A stretch of 64,000 nucleotides of DNA, from NCBI RefSeq assembly GCF_017940815.1, contig NZ_JAGAXX010000009.1, positions 30,547-94,546 of the forward strand, read 5' to 3'. The notes beneath the pieces are model-generated. The model searched no databases, had not been told where the DNA came from, and saw only the letters and a list, made by a program, of their open reading frames with translations. Position numbers and translations under genes: made by a program. Positions 56,021 through 64,000 of the stretch are shown in pieces (position 1 is the first letter of the stretch; every line of letters starts with the position of its first letter). Origin of the DNA: Methanobrevibacter sp. GTDB lineage: Archaea > Methanobacteriota > Methanobacteria > Methanobacteriales > Methanobacteriaceae.

Positions 56021-56701
56021 ACTTTTTTCTATTTTTTTAACACTACCATCCGGATTTAACTCAATCCTAATAACATGACCCGGCATTTGGGTGTTGGACA
56101 TTATATTTACCTGATTTCGACGTTCAAACTCTGAGTAATGATCAACATGAGGTTCATCAAGAGTCCTGAAGAACTCATCGTCATCCTCATCGAAAAACCC
56201 TGGCTTGAACTCATCATCATCTGTTAGAACATCACTTTCATCAAAAAAGTCATCGGGATTGTTTTCATTGAGATATGCATAATCCCCAATTGTGTAATCA
56301 ATATGGTTCCCGTAACGGTCATATGACTTGAATGTTTCTAGAGAATAAGGCAAGCACACTATCATGTGGAAATATCCGTTTCTTGAAAATGTCCTCAAAT
56401 CAGCATCGGAAGGACTTGCGCTTGGTCCAGGGTGTGAATGTACGGATCCCAAGTACTTGGTGTTCATAGGGAGCAATTCTGTGTGAACAACAGCTCCGGT
56501 TTCGCAGGTTTCCCCCGGAAGAAATATCAAGCTGGTGATATAGAGTATCTTGTCCTTGATTTCACCATCGAAAAATGCAAGAAATTCATTTGGATATGCC
56601 TTTTTGGAGTAATAGATAACAGATTCGAGGACTTCCCTGTCAACTCTGACCTCATGAAACTCCTCATCATCATTTCCCAACAGTTTTGAAATAAAACTCA
56701 T
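56012..56701 (-). CDS. JAMM/MPN-domain metalloprotease-like protein with acidic C-terminal segment
   Basis: Predicted zinc isopeptidase of the JAB1/MPN+ type, 229 residues. The JAMM motif is complete: Glu39 (PNEFLAFFDGEIKD), then HSHPGPSASPSDAD with His88, His90, Ser98 and Asp101. Archaeal relatives cleave SAMP/ubiquitin-like conjugates. The C-terminal third (~145-200) is an unusual run of Asp/Glu-rich sequence (DDFFDESDVLTDDDEF, DEDDDEFF). It overlaps thg1 by 4 bp. Substrate and activity are inferred. Confidence 0.82.
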   Translation of the reverse strand: MSFISKLLGNDDEEFHEVRVDREVLESVIYYSKKAYPNEFLAFFDGEIKDKILYITSLIFLPGETCETGAVVHTELLPMNTKYLGSVHSHPGPSASPSDADLRTFSRNGYFHMIVCLPYSLETFKSYDRYGNHIDYTIGDYAYLNENNPDDFFDESDVLTDDDEFKPGFFDEDDDEFFRTLDEPHVDHYSEFERRNQVNIMSNTQMPGHVIRIELNPDGSVKKIEKSKK

Positions 56702-57420
56702 TTTATCACCCCAATTTCCTTAAGGAAATCCTCACTGAATTTAGGCAATTCCCAGTCGGTATGGACATAGCTTCTGTATGAAACCTGGTCCCTGTTTTCT
56801 TTTTTGTTGAAACCGACTACCCTTTTGTATTTGCGGTATATTCCTATTCCTCTTTTCTTGTAAGTTTCAATATCATTTAAGTTAATGCCATTTTGGAACA
56901 ATAATTCATGTATTTCATTCAACTTCAAGCCATTTATTTTATCGTTTGCTTCATTATTTGAGTATTTTGATTTGAGGTAGGAAATGCCATGTGAGTTGAC
57001 GCAGTTTCTCCATGATTCGTCCTGTCTCCACTTGAAATATTTCAGGACATCATCATCGGAAATTGGTATGATTCTTGAATCGAATGCAGGGGGCTTTGAA
57101 AAATCGGTATCGTAATGCATCACAAATGAGCTGGCAGTGAAACTCGCCACAACGGAATTGATCTTTTCAACCCTACCCTCAAATGGAACATTATCTAAAA
57201 GTAAGCTTATCTCATCTGAAAAAGTGTAAACAAATCTAGCTGAAAACTCATTGAACAAATCCTTACAGACTTCAGCCATGACCTTGTAAAAATTATCGTC
57301 ATATGGCTTGACAAGGTTCAGGTCCCTAGCCAATTTATGAAAGCTCCTGCCATCCAACCTGATGATAATTTTGGAGTTTTTTGGAACCTTTAAAGATGAA
57401 TAAACTTCAAACTCTTTCAT
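56698..57420 (-). CDS. thg1: tRNA-His guanylyltransferase Thg1-like protein
   Basis: A 3'-5' nucleotide-adding enzyme that puts G-1 on tRNA-His or repairs tRNA 5' ends. 240 residues. Metal-binding aspartates are visible in IIIRLDGRSFHKL (~17-29) and YTFSDEISLLL (~66-76). KWRQDESWRNCVNSHGISYL matches the WRQxDxxRNxxN-type signature. The overlaps with the JAMM gene (4 bp) and with the nadX-like gene (stop/start sharing at 57420) show a single operon. Confidence 0.9.
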   Translation of the reverse strand: MKEFEVYSSLKVPKNSKIIIRLDGRSFHKLARDLNLVKPYDDNFYKVMAEVCKDLFNEFSARFVYTFSDEISLLLDNVPFEGRVEKINSVVASFTASSFVMHYDTDFSKPPAFDSRIIPISDDDVLKYFKWRQDESWRNCVNSHGISYLKSKYSNNEANDKINGLKLNEIHELLFQNGINLNDIETYKKRGIGIYRKYKRVVGFNKKENRDQVSYRSYVHTDWELPKFSEDFLKEIGVIK

Positions 57421-58184
57421 TACATTCCCACACTAATGGTTTCATTGAAACTTTTGAGCAATCTGATTGCAGAAAGTGCAGCCAACATGCTTGTTTTTGG
57501 ATTGGTTGCACATGGATAGTTCATAGTGGTTGTCTTAAATTCGCCGAAATCCCCTTTAGCGGTGATTTCATGGACATTTCTGTCAACATTAGGATCCACA
57601 ATGATTTTAACATCAATATCTCTTTGGCATGCAATACTTATTGTTGCTGCCACATTAATGTTCAATGGGAATTCCTTTACCGCTTCAGATGCTTTTCCTT
57701 CAAACAGCACCTCTTCGGTATCAATATCTTTTCCCAAGGATTTTGGAGATTTTCTGGTAACAAGACTTACTTCCTTAAGGCCAAATTTTGCAACGGCCTT
57801 GATACCGTCCAAACCTACAATGGCTCCGGAAGGCAAGTGTATCTTGGCGCCATGCTCTTTTGCAAGCTTTTCCATTTCACCATAAAATTTAGTGTCCATC
57901 AATGCACCGATACTCATGATAATCATGTCAATTCCTTTTTCAAGTACCCTAGGCGCATATTCCCTTACTGAAACAGGTGCGGCACATTCCAAAATCAAGT
58001 CAACATCATCCAACATGTCATCAAAGTCAAGCACAGCGACGCCATCAGCAAAACTTGCTAGATTTTCAGCCCTTTCAATATCCTTATCAAAAAAGTATGC
58101 AATGTCAATACCATTTTTTTCTGGAACCACACTGGTCACAATGATGTTAGCGATGGCTCCACAGCCTATAATACCTACTTTCAT
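57420..58184 (-). CDS. nadX: L-aspartate dehydrogenase
   Basis: Oxidises L-aspartate to iminoaspartate for NAD synthesis. 254 residues. The N-terminal Rossmann motif is VGIIGCGAIANIIV. LPSGAIVGLDGIKAVAKFGL (~118-137) is typical of AspDH, and the catalytic His lies in DPNVDRNVHEITAKGDFGEF. I used ATG 58184 (GTGAT-type sequence upstream); a GTG three codons earlier is possible. It is first in the operon with thg1 and the JAMM gene. Confidence 0.9.
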   Translation of the reverse strand: MKVGIIGCGAIANIIVTSVVPEKNGIDIAYFFDKDIERAENLASFADGVAVLDFDDMLDDVDLILECAAPVSVREYAPRVLEKGIDMIIMSIGALMDTKFYGEMEKLAKEHGAKIHLPSGAIVGLDGIKAVAKFGLKEVSLVTRKSPKSLGKDIDTEEVLFEGKASEAVKEFPLNINVAATISIACQRDIDVKIIVDPNVDRNVHEITAKGDFGEFKTTTMNYPCATNPKTSMLAALSAIRLLKSFNETISVGM

Positions 58185-58236
58185 AGTAATCACACTAAAA
58201 AAAAGTTTATAAAAAAAAGAATTTATGAAAGATTAT

Positions 58237-58641
58237 CTATAATCTTTCAGCGTCAAATTGACTTTGAGTTTCAACTTGTGGTTGTGGGGTTTCTGGTTTT
58301 GGAGCAGTTGTTTCAGGGATTTGTGGTTCAGGAGTTACTTTTTTCATATCCCTAGGGTTAATTAACATAATGTCTCCAATAGCTTGAACTTTATCAAAGT
58401 CAACAGTTAATAAATCGCTTTGGAAGGATCTCATGTTGGATTCTTCTGGAGCTTCTCCACGAATCATGTCAATAAATGACCTAGAAATGCCTGCTGGTTT
58501 TGGTTGTTGTTCAATAGCCCTAACTTGTAATTTTGAAATAGTTCCTAATCTAATATTAAGAATAACGTCTTCTACACGACCAACATAATGTCCTGTGTTG
58601 GTATAAATATCTAAACTGCGTAATTTTGAAACTTCTACCAT
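58237..58641 (-). CDS. PRC-barrel domain protein (CdpB-like)
   Basis: A 134-residue protein. A PRC-barrel (~1-95) contains LRSLDIYTNTGHYVGRVEDV and LLTVDFDKVQAIGDIMLINP, and an insert of ~25 residues sits between strands. A Pro/Gln/Glu-rich disordered tail (~98-134) follows. Archaeal PRC-barrel proteins of this size (CdpB) bind SepF and shape the FtsZ division ring; assigning it here is inference, but sepF is in this window. GGTG precedes the ATG. It is transcribed alone. Confidence 0.78.
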   Translation of the reverse strand: MVEVSKLRSLDIYTNTGHYVGRVEDVILNIRLGTISKLQVRAIEQQPKPAGISRSFIDMIRGEAPEESNMRSFQSDLLTVDFDKVQAIGDIMLINPRDMKKVTPEPQIPETTAPKPETPQPQVETQSQFDAERL

Positions 58642-58796
58642 GATTACACCACATAATTATTAATAAATATGTATAAATTTATTTTATTGTTAATATAAAT
58701 AGTTTATGTTTTTTTAAGTTTAAATGGGCTTATTTTTCAAAAAACTTATTAAATTATAAAATTAAAATATAATTTAGACATTAAAGAGGATTTCAA

Positions 58797-59519
58797 ATGT
58801 GGGATACAACAAAAGATTATAGAATTTTAGTGGCAAGCAAGGCAAGAGAAAATTATTTGAATCTCATTCCAACTGCCTCATTCAGAGGAAGTTGGAATAA
58901 AAAACAGGCTGTTGATTTAGGAAAGCAAATGAACAGTGACTTTCAATCATTAACTTATTCTTATTTAGAGGGAGACGAATTGGTGAACTCTCCGGATGTT
59001 GCTTCCTTAAGAGAAAAGGCAGAAAAGATTATTGAATACTTAGGCGGAGACGACTGGAATAAGAAGTTCCTCAGCAACGCCCCTAAGGAAGACAGGGAAA
59101 AGACCCAGGAAAACATTGCAAAGGTCAGGTTTTTCCTTGACACAATAATCGGCCTAAAAGACAGGCTGGCACTTGGCCCAATCAATGACCCAATCATGGG
59201 AGTTGATATCAAGGTCGGAGAGGTCATGAGCGTGACCAAACACCCAAAAAACGAAAACCTCATGCTTTGTAACGTAAACCTCGGAAAACGTGCAATCACA
59301 GTCGTTACAAATGACCTGAACGTGAAGGACGACAACAGGGTGGGCGTTTCACTGCTTCCGCCACAGGCATTCAGCGATATCGTAAGTGAAGGAATGTTTT
59401 TAGGGATGAACGGGAGCATCCTCAAGGATGTTGAAGGTGAACTTGGCCAAATGCCAAAAGGCATACCAATGGAATCCCTAAATGAAACCCGTAACCTCGT
59501 TGAGAACTATTTAAAATAA
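58797..59519 (+). CDS. tRNA-binding (EMAP/Arc1p-like) domain protein
   Basis: A 240-residue protein. The C-terminal OB-fold tRNA-binding domain (~140-230) includes GVDIKVGEVMSVTKHPKNEN, CNVNLGKRAITVVTNDLNV and GMFLGMNGSILKDV. The N-terminal ~130 residues are a helical domain specific to archaeal homologs (RGSWNKKQAVDLGKQMNSDF). This family is related to the C-terminal domain of MetRS and to Arc1p. It probably binds tRNA nonspecifically and may assist aminoacylation. GAGGA precedes the ATG. Confidence 0.85.
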   Translation: MWDTTKDYRILVASKARENYLNLIPTASFRGSWNKKQAVDLGKQMNSDFQSLTYSYLEGDELVNSPDVASLREKAEKIIEYLGGDDWNKKFLSNAPKEDREKTQENIAKVRFFLDTIIGLKDRLALGPINDPIMGVDIKVGEVMSVTKHPKNENLMLCNVNLGKRAITVVTNDLNVKDDNRVGVSLLPPQAFSDIVSEGMFLGMNGSILKDVEGELGQMPKGIPMESLNETRNLVENYLK

Positions 59520-59677
59520 GTTCAACATTTATTTTCTTTTTTTATTTTTGCATATTGACTGCAATATTTACCCAGACCCATATAGAAAGTTATATATTCT
59601 AAATTAGCCATACAATTAGTTAATTAAAAAATAAAGTGAAATTAGTTCTATTTAAAAGCAATATTATAATGTAAGGG

Positions 59678-59715
59678 CAATTTTACTTGATGAAAACAAT
59701 TTTACATGGTGAAAA
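59678..59715 (+). repeat. Tandem 19-nt repeat spanning the HEPN gene leader
   Basis: CAATTTTACTTGATGAAAA (59678-59696) is followed directly by CAATTTTACATGGTGAAAA (59697-59715), with two mismatches. The second copy carries the GGTGA ribosome binding site of the HEPN-like gene, and the first copy has the same position occupied by TGATGA. The duplication creates two possible initiation contexts. Confidence 0.7.
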
Positions 59716-59717
59716 CA

Positions 59718-60104
59718 ATGTATAACTTTAAAGAATTTTATGATGTTTCTTGCGAATTAAGCCAGACAGACGATGAGGCACATATTCGCTCAGCAATTAA
59801 CAGAGAATATTATTCATTATTCGGAGAATCTAGAAAATATTTGGTCGAAGTTAAAGGAAAAACTTATTTGACCACCAAAAGAGGAATTCATGGAAAAGTT
59901 TGTGGCACTTTAATAAACTCTAATAATCCTACCGAGAAATATATTGGACAAATATTATTAAATCTTATCGAAATAAGAGGATTTGCAGATTATGATTGGA
60001 AAGAAAAAGATTCCAATTATTTCAAAGCAATACAACCCAAAGTAAAAGAGGATGTGAAAAAGGGACTAGAATCTTTAGAATATCTAAAAAACAAATATAC
60101 ATAA
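59718..60104 (+). CDS. HEPN-domain-like protein
   Basis: A 128-residue helical protein with the pattern of a HEPN domain: RSAINREYYSLFGESRKYL (~24-42) in the second helix and LLNLIEIRGFADYDWKEKD (~93-111) in the later one. The late motif R-G-F-A-D-Y lacks the histidine of the RNase-type RX4-6H, so it may be non-catalytic or use another residue. I placed the start at ATG 59718 (GGTGA six bases before); an ATG at 59706 is possible. It lies 16 bp before its putative partner. Confidence 0.65.
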   Translation: MYNFKEFYDVSCELSQTDDEAHIRSAINREYYSLFGESRKYLVEVKGKTYLTTKRGIHGKVCGTLINSNNPTEKYIGQILLNLIEIRGFADYDWKEKDSNYFKAIQPKVKEDVKKGLESLEYLKNKYT

Positions 60105-60120
60105 ATCAGAGGGAAAAACA

Positions 60121-60486
60121 ATGAACTTGACAAATGAAGAATTTGAAACAGAATTCAATAAATTAAACAGATTTTATAGAATGAGAAACCCTAAAGAGAT
60201 TCGTGACTTTATAAAAAATAACAAAGGATTAATTGCATTATTAAATGAAACTGAACCTCATTTACTTCACAAATTTCCAAAAGGAGAATTTGAGCTCCAA
60301 GCCCATAATGATATAACTGGTGAAGGATATCATAAGCTATATGTTAACATTTTCGTTGATGAAGAACGATTTAACAATGGATTCATGGATGACATACACG
60401 ATGTCGACGACAAAATAATTCCCATTAAAAAAGAATTAGATTTGATGATGAAATTAGTTTTGATGCCTGGCGTGAAAGGTTACTGA
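60121..60486 (+). CDS. Partner protein of the HEPN-like gene
   Basis: A 121-residue protein, not recognised. It has a basic N-terminal helical part (FYRMRNPKEIRDFIKNNKGL) and a beta-rich middle (KFPKGEFELQAHNDITGEGY, HKLYVNIFVDEERFNNG). It resembles small partners seen next to HEPN genes, but no nucleotidyltransferase GSxxxD motif is visible. GAGGG lies before the ATG. The pair may form a toxin-antitoxin-like or regulatory module. Confidence 0.5.
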   Translation: MNLTNEEFETEFNKLNRFYRMRNPKEIRDFIKNNKGLIALLNETEPHLLHKFPKGEFELQAHNDITGEGYHKLYVNIFVDEERFNNGFMDDIHDVDDKIIPIKKELDLMMKLVLMPGVKGY

Positions 60487-60537
60487 ACGGCCAATATAAA
60501 AAAAGGAAATAGTGAATTAATGTCACTATTTTAGCAT

Positions 60538-61950
60538 TCACCTCAAATTCAATCCTATTAATTTTGTCTTTGTCATCTCCTCAACAGCATATTTTATTCC
60601 TTCTTTTCCAACACCACTGTTTTTAAATCCTCCAAACGGCATGTTGTCTGTTCTGAATGTTGACTGCTTGTTGATGAAAACTGTTCCAGCTTCAATTTCC
60701 TGAGCACATCTCATTGCAGATGCATAGTCTGAGGTGAAAACACCTGCCTGAAGTCCATATTCGGTATCGTTGGCAACTTCAATGGCCTCATCCAAGCCAT
60801 TTACCCTAATTATCGGAGCAACCGGACCGAATGTCTCCCTTACAACCAAATCCATTTCAGGAGTCACATTATCGATTACGGTAGCCTCATAAAATGCACC
60901 ATTACGATTTCCACCAGTCAATATTTTTGCACCCGCTTCAACTGCATTGTTTACTGTTTCCTCAACTTGCCTTGCTGCGTTTTCTGATATCAATGTTCCA
61001 AGTGTTGTTTTGGAATCCATTGGATTTCCCATCACCAGCTTTTCGGTTGCAGCAACCAGCCTGTCTGCAAACTCATCGGCGATTTCATCCTCAACGATTA
61101 TCCTCTTAACACCCATGCAGACCTGTCCGGCATTGAGAAATGCACCGTTGATGACACCTTTCACTGCCTTGTCAATGTCGGCATCCTTTAAAACAACCAT
61201 AGGGTCGTTTCCGCCAAGCTCCAATGTCACATTCTTCATTCCTGCCTTCTGCGAAATCATCATTCCGGTTGTCACGCTTCCGGTAAATGAGATCTTGTTG
61301 ACCTCCGGAGAGGTTACAAGATAATCCCCAACTTCAGAGCCGTAACCTGTGATTACATTGACCACACCATCCGGAAACTCCTCATTCAAGAGTTCACAGA
61401 ACTTAATTACAGTTAATGGAGCTTCTGTAGGAGGTTTAACGATTACGGTATTTTTGCATGCTATTGCAGGCGCAATCTTGTGGATTGTCAAGTTCAATGG
61501 ATAGTTAAATGGAGTTATGGCTGCAACAACACCTAAAGGAAGCTTTTGGGTGAATGCAAAGAATCCCTTTCCGTTCAATCCTGCATCAAGAGGGACGCTT
61601 TCGCCATAGATTCTTTTGGCCTCTTCAGCAGATAGCCTCAATGTCTCGATTGACCTGTCAATTTCAACCAGCGCCTCATTGATTGGCTTTCCCACTTCCA
61701 ATGTCAATAGCTCTGCAAACTCCTCACGCCTTTCCTCAAGTTTGCCAACGACATTGAACAGTTTATTGGATACCTTAAACGCTGACATTTCGGTCAGTTT
61801 GCTTTTGGCATTGTTTGCCTCATCAATTGCAAGTTGTGCGGTTTGCAGATGTGCAATAGGCACGGTATCAATCACTTCGCCAGTATACGGATTAATCACT
61901 TCCTCCAAATCTTCGCCAGAAATGTGTTTTCCACCAATTAACATGTCCAT
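60538..61950 (-). CDS. cofA: Aldehyde dehydrogenase, lactaldehyde dehydrogenase CofA-like
   Basis: NAD-dependent aldehyde dehydrogenase. Methanogen orthologs (CofA) make lactate for the F420 side chain. 470 residues. Catalytic Cys278 (NAGQVCMGVKR) and general base Glu244 (LELGGNDPMV) are in place, with GNPMD and NDTEYGLQAGVFTSD in the expected positions. AAGGTGATAAA precedes the ATG. It is divergent from the TMEM175-like genes, sharing a 49-bp intergenic region. Confidence 0.87.
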   Translation of the reverse strand: MDMLIGGKHISGEDLEEVINPYTGEVIDTVPIAHLQTAQLAIDEANNAKSKLTEMSAFKVSNKLFNVVGKLEERREEFAELLTLEVGKPINEALVEIDRSIETLRLSAEEAKRIYGESVPLDAGLNGKGFFAFTQKLPLGVVAAITPFNYPLNLTIHKIAPAIACKNTVIVKPPTEAPLTVIKFCELLNEEFPDGVVNVITGYGSEVGDYLVTSPEVNKISFTGSVTTGMMISQKAGMKNVTLELGGNDPMVVLKDADIDKAVKGVINGAFLNAGQVCMGVKRIIVEDEIADEFADRLVAATEKLVMGNPMDSKTTLGTLISENAARQVEETVNNAVEAGAKILTGGNRNGAFYEATVIDNVTPEMDLVVRETFGPVAPIIRVNGLDEAIEVANDTEYGLQAGVFTSDYASAMRCAQEIEAGTVFINKQSTFRTDNMPFGGFKNSGVGKEGIKYAVEEMTKTKLIGLNLR

Positions 61951-61999
61951 TTTATCACCTTAATTAATATTTTATATTAAAAATTATAAATAATATTTT

Positions 62000-62584
62000 A
62001 TGGAAACCAATAGATTTGAAACATTTTTTGATGCAATCATTGCAATTATCATAACTGTTTTGGTCTTGAAAATACCCCAACCTGCCACACCAACACTTGG
62101 AGGTGTTTTGGAGCTTCAAAGCATTTATATTGCTTATCTGATTAGCTTTATGATTTTATACAACATATGGTATGCCAATCACAACCTGTTCCAGGTAGTT
62201 GACCATATAGACAACACCACCGTGTGGATTTATGGAATAATGACCTTTGTGATTTCATTATTGCCTTACTTTACAATATGGCTGGCTAATAACGTTTATT
62301 CCGTTCCGGCTGAAACCATGTTCGGATTGCTGTTTATAATCACCCATATCCTAACCACCTTTGCAAACAGGGCGATTTATAGAAGCAACCCATACAACAA
62401 GAAACTGAAAGCATTGAATAATGACTCATACCTGTTGAATGTGCCCTCAATTGTTTTAATCATTGGTTTTATATTGACATACACAGTATATGTTCCTGGA
62501 ATCTACATCTGCTGCCTTATTTCCATTGTGATGTGGATTATAATAGGAAGACTGGTTAAGGAGGATGATGAAGATGAAAACTGA
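62000..62584 (+). CDS. TMEM175-like potassium channel subunit (DUF1211), first of a pair
   Basis: A 194-residue membrane protein with six hydrophobic segments. The N-terminus RFETFFDAIIAIIITVLVL is the selectivity-helix signature of prokaryotic TMEM175 (DUF1211) channels, K+ leak channels that form tetramers. There is no Shine-Dalgarno and a TATA-like A/T stretch lies ~25-30 bp upstream, so the mRNA may be leaderless. Its stop overlaps the second gene, suggesting the two make a heteromeric channel. Confidence 0.8.
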   Translation: METNRFETFFDAIIAIIITVLVLKIPQPATPTLGGVLELQSIYIAYLISFMILYNIWYANHNLFQVVDHIDNTTVWIYGIMTFVISLLPYFTIWLANNVYSVPAETMFGLLFIITHILTTFANRAIYRSNPYNKKLKALNNDSYLLNVPSIVLIIGFILTYTVYVPGIYICCLISIVMWIIIGRLVKEDDEDEN

Positions 62585-63140
62585 ACGGTTTGAAGCGTTG
62601 ATTGATGCGATCCTTGCAATCATCATTACAATCATTGTCCTTGAGATTCCTCTTGCATCAGCAGGAACATGGGAAGCGCTCTTTGAGTTGAAATATGAGT
62701 TTGCAATCTATGCGATAAGTTTCATCGTGTGCTTTAACTTCTGGAACTTCAACAACAACCTTTTCAGCATAGTGAACAAGATTGATTCAAAGGTCATCTG
62801 GACAATGGGAATCACACTGTTCGTGTTTTCATTGTTGCCTTACCTCACAACATTTGTTGCTGAAAACTTCTATGCATTTTTCCCGCAGTTCCTTTACGGA
62901 TTAAGCTATATTGTAACTGCAATTCTCTCAAAACTCATATCCAAGTTTTTAAAGGAATCCGATCCGGGAAACGTTGCGCTTCAATTGGCACTTGAAAAGG
63001 ACTACATATTTGCAATGACAATTGTTTTAACCATAATTGGAATGATAATTGGATATTTCACATATCCTCCGGCAATAATCATTTGTTGCCTGCTTTCAAT
63101 CGTTGCAATGTGGATTATTCCAAAAATGATACATAATTAG
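62574..63140 (+). CDS. TMEM175-like potassium channel subunit (DUF1211), second of a pair
   Basis: A 188-residue paralog with the same six-helix layout and N-terminal RFEALIDAILAIIITIIVLE. I chose ATG 62574 because a GGAGG lies 9 nt before it and the N-terminus then aligns with the first subunit; an ATG at 62565 is possible. It overlaps the first gene by 11 bp, so the two are translationally coupled. The proteins are clearly divergent in the loops. Confidence 0.8.
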   Translation: MKTERFEALIDAILAIIITIIVLEIPLASAGTWEALFELKYEFAIYAISFIVCFNFWNFNNNLFSIVNKIDSKVIWTMGITLFVFSLLPYLTTFVAENFYAFFPQFLYGLSYIVTAILSKLISKFLKESDPGNVALQLALEKDYIFAMTIVLTIIGMIIGYFTYPPAIIICCLLSIVAMWIIPKMIHN

Positions 63141-63155
63141 GGATTTTATCCTTAA

Positions 63156-63338
63156 TTATTTGAAATAATTTTTCAATGAGTTTAACCCCGTGTTGAATTC
63201 ATTCACTTCTTTTGACGATATTTCACCGCTTAAATCACTCATGTAACTGTTGTACATGTGAATCGCAAGCAGAACCACAACAAATATTCCTCCGAAAAGC
63301 AGAATGAATTCCGCTGAGGCCTGTCCCTTGTTATCCAT
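63156..63338 (-). CDS. Type IV pilin-like protein with class III signal peptide
   Basis: A 60-residue protein. The N-terminus MDNKGQASAEFILLFGG carries the QxSxEF class III signal motif (DUF361) that EppA-type peptidases cut after the Gly before Gln. A hydrophobic helix (ILLFGGIFVVVLLAIHM) follows, then a short polar part. It ends where the TadC-like gene begins (stop/start overlap at 63338), consistent with a small pilus locus. Confidence 0.8.
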   Translation of the reverse strand: MDNKGQASAEFILLFGGIFVVVLLAIHMYNSYMSDLSGEISSKEVNEFNTGLNSLKNYFK

Positions 63339-64000
63339 TAAAATCCCCCCATGAGTAAAGACCCACCGAATGTTGAAATGAAATAGAATATTCCAAATGA
63401 CACTGTTGCCAGAGGCAGTGAATACTTGATTCCCTTTTTTATTTCACCGTACATGATAATACTTATTATGAATCCTACCAGAACCGAATGGATTATCATA
63501 TAAATCTCTCCAACAACAGGGGCTGTCAGAATGATTTGCGAATCCATTCCGAAGTTTTGCATGAATCCCGCATAAACACTCACCATACCTATTGAAAAAG
63601 GCGTTGCAATAACTGCAGATATTACGAGAAACATCACAGACATCATGACAGAGGACCTTCTCTCACGCTTGAGCGCCATCAAGTCCCTCAAGTCATCGGA
63701 AACATCAGATAAGACCTTTGAAATGCTTGAACCTGATTTGCGCCCATCAAGTATTATTCCAAAAATCCGTTCCAATTCCTTTGATTTAAGTCGCTTGGAC
63801 ATTGCACGCCACGCCTCATCGAAATTGCGACCCATTCTTATTTCAATGATTGTTCTGCGCATTTCATCATACATCGGCCCCTCCCCATACTTAGACATAT
63901 CCTCCATTGCGTTTTCAAAGCTTAGACCAACCTGAAGCATGCTTGAAAGCTGCCTTAGGAAGTCCGGTGCAGTCCGCTCTATTTCCTGAGCCCGTTTCTC
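63338..64000 (-). CDS. Type II/IV secretion system F-family membrane protein (TadC-like, 5' partial)
   Basis: Membrane platform protein for archaeal pilus assembly. The frame stays open to the window edge, so the true start is upstream. The visible 220 residues begin EKRAQEIERTAPDFLRQLSS and contain the first T2SSF domain (LQVGLSFENAMEDMSKYGEG, GRKSGSSISKVLSDVSDDLR) and three to four membrane helices (VMFLVISAVIATPFSIGMVS and later). The pilin-like gene follows directly. Confidence 0.88.
   Translation of the reverse strand, partial: EKRAQEIERTAPDFLRQLSSMLQVGLSFENAMEDMSKYGEGPMYDEMRRTIIEIRMGRNFDEAWRAMSKRLKSKELERIFGIILDGRKSGSSISKVLSDVSDDLRDLMALKRERRSSVMMSVMFLVISAVIATPFSIGMVSVYAGFMQNFGMDSQIILTAPVVGEIYMIIHSVLVGFIISIIMYGEIKKGIKYSLPLATVSFGIFYFISTFGGSLLMGGF

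Noticed and set aside
57381..57971. Open frame of ~196 codons antisense to thg1 and nadX
   Set aside because: Cys/His/Phe-rich low-complexity translation opposite two well-recognised genes.

Overview
The window is archaeal chromosome from a pseudomurein-walled methanogen of the Methanobacteriales, most likely a gut or rumen Methanobrevibacter or a close relative. Evidence for this: an AT-rich, densely packed genome; TFB, Gar1, archaeal DnaG and histone-fold proteins; an A1A0 ATP synthase with Na+-type c-subunits; a CofA-like aldehyde dehydrogenase (F420 pathway); a 2-phosphoglycerate kinase-like protein; a very large DUF11 adhesin-like protein; and a wall-binding-like surface protein. I see no rRNA, CRISPR array, insertion sequence or prophage. 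There is one tRNA, tRNA-Gln.

Layout. 1-8.0 kb: glyS (cut by the window edge), a DUF1724-type regulator, an archaeal TatD-like hydrolase, a TDT-family transporter, the DUF1611-sepF pair, and a 2PGK-ZPR1 pair. 7.5-8.8 kb: two tandem histone-fold/coiled-coil paralogs that share a promoter sequence. 9-16 kb: a 1646-aa adhesin-like protein, divergent from a wall-binding-like protein, then an aquaporin. 16-26 kb: nitroreductase, pyrH, a bacterial-type tatD, a run of small zinc-ribbon, YbjQ and membrane proteins, TauE and EamA transporters, and a fused double glycosyltransferase. 26-32 kb: TFB and Gar1, an RraA-like protein, dnaG, bioY, DUF1284, tRNA-Gln and an ATP-grasp protein. 32-41.5 kb: the complete ATP synthase operon ahaHIKECFABD on the minus strand, with a 49-aa membrane protein downstream.

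42-50.5 kb holds the most unusual block. It is a minus-strand gene set with two near-duplicate split membrane transporters (a DUF3100 subunit plus a 163-aa partner), an MmgE/PrpD-family dehydratase, a U32-like TIM-barrel protein, a class I fumarase-type alpha subunit without its beta subunit, and a citryl-CoA-lyase-like enzyme. I read it as a candidate uptake and cleavage route for a di- or tricarboxylic acid. Both transporter cassettes have a TATA box and a CAC-N5-GTG inverted repeat upstream.

50-64 kb: tiaS, an HTH regulator with a Cys-rich partner, a TIM-barrel protein with a YbjQ protein, serA, an overlapping JAMM peptidase-thg1-aspartate dehydrogenase operon, a PRC-barrel protein (a possible SepF partner), a tRNA-binding protein, a HEPN-like two-gene module, a CofA-like aldehyde dehydrogenase, tandem TMEM175-like channels, and the end of a type IV pilus-like locus cut by the window edge.

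Two genes, TFB and the first DUF3100 gene, have strong Shine-Dalgarno sequences but no ATG/GTG/TTG at the expected distance. The best-placed codons are ACG and ATT. All family assignments come from reading the sequence and from remembered family features; no database search was run.
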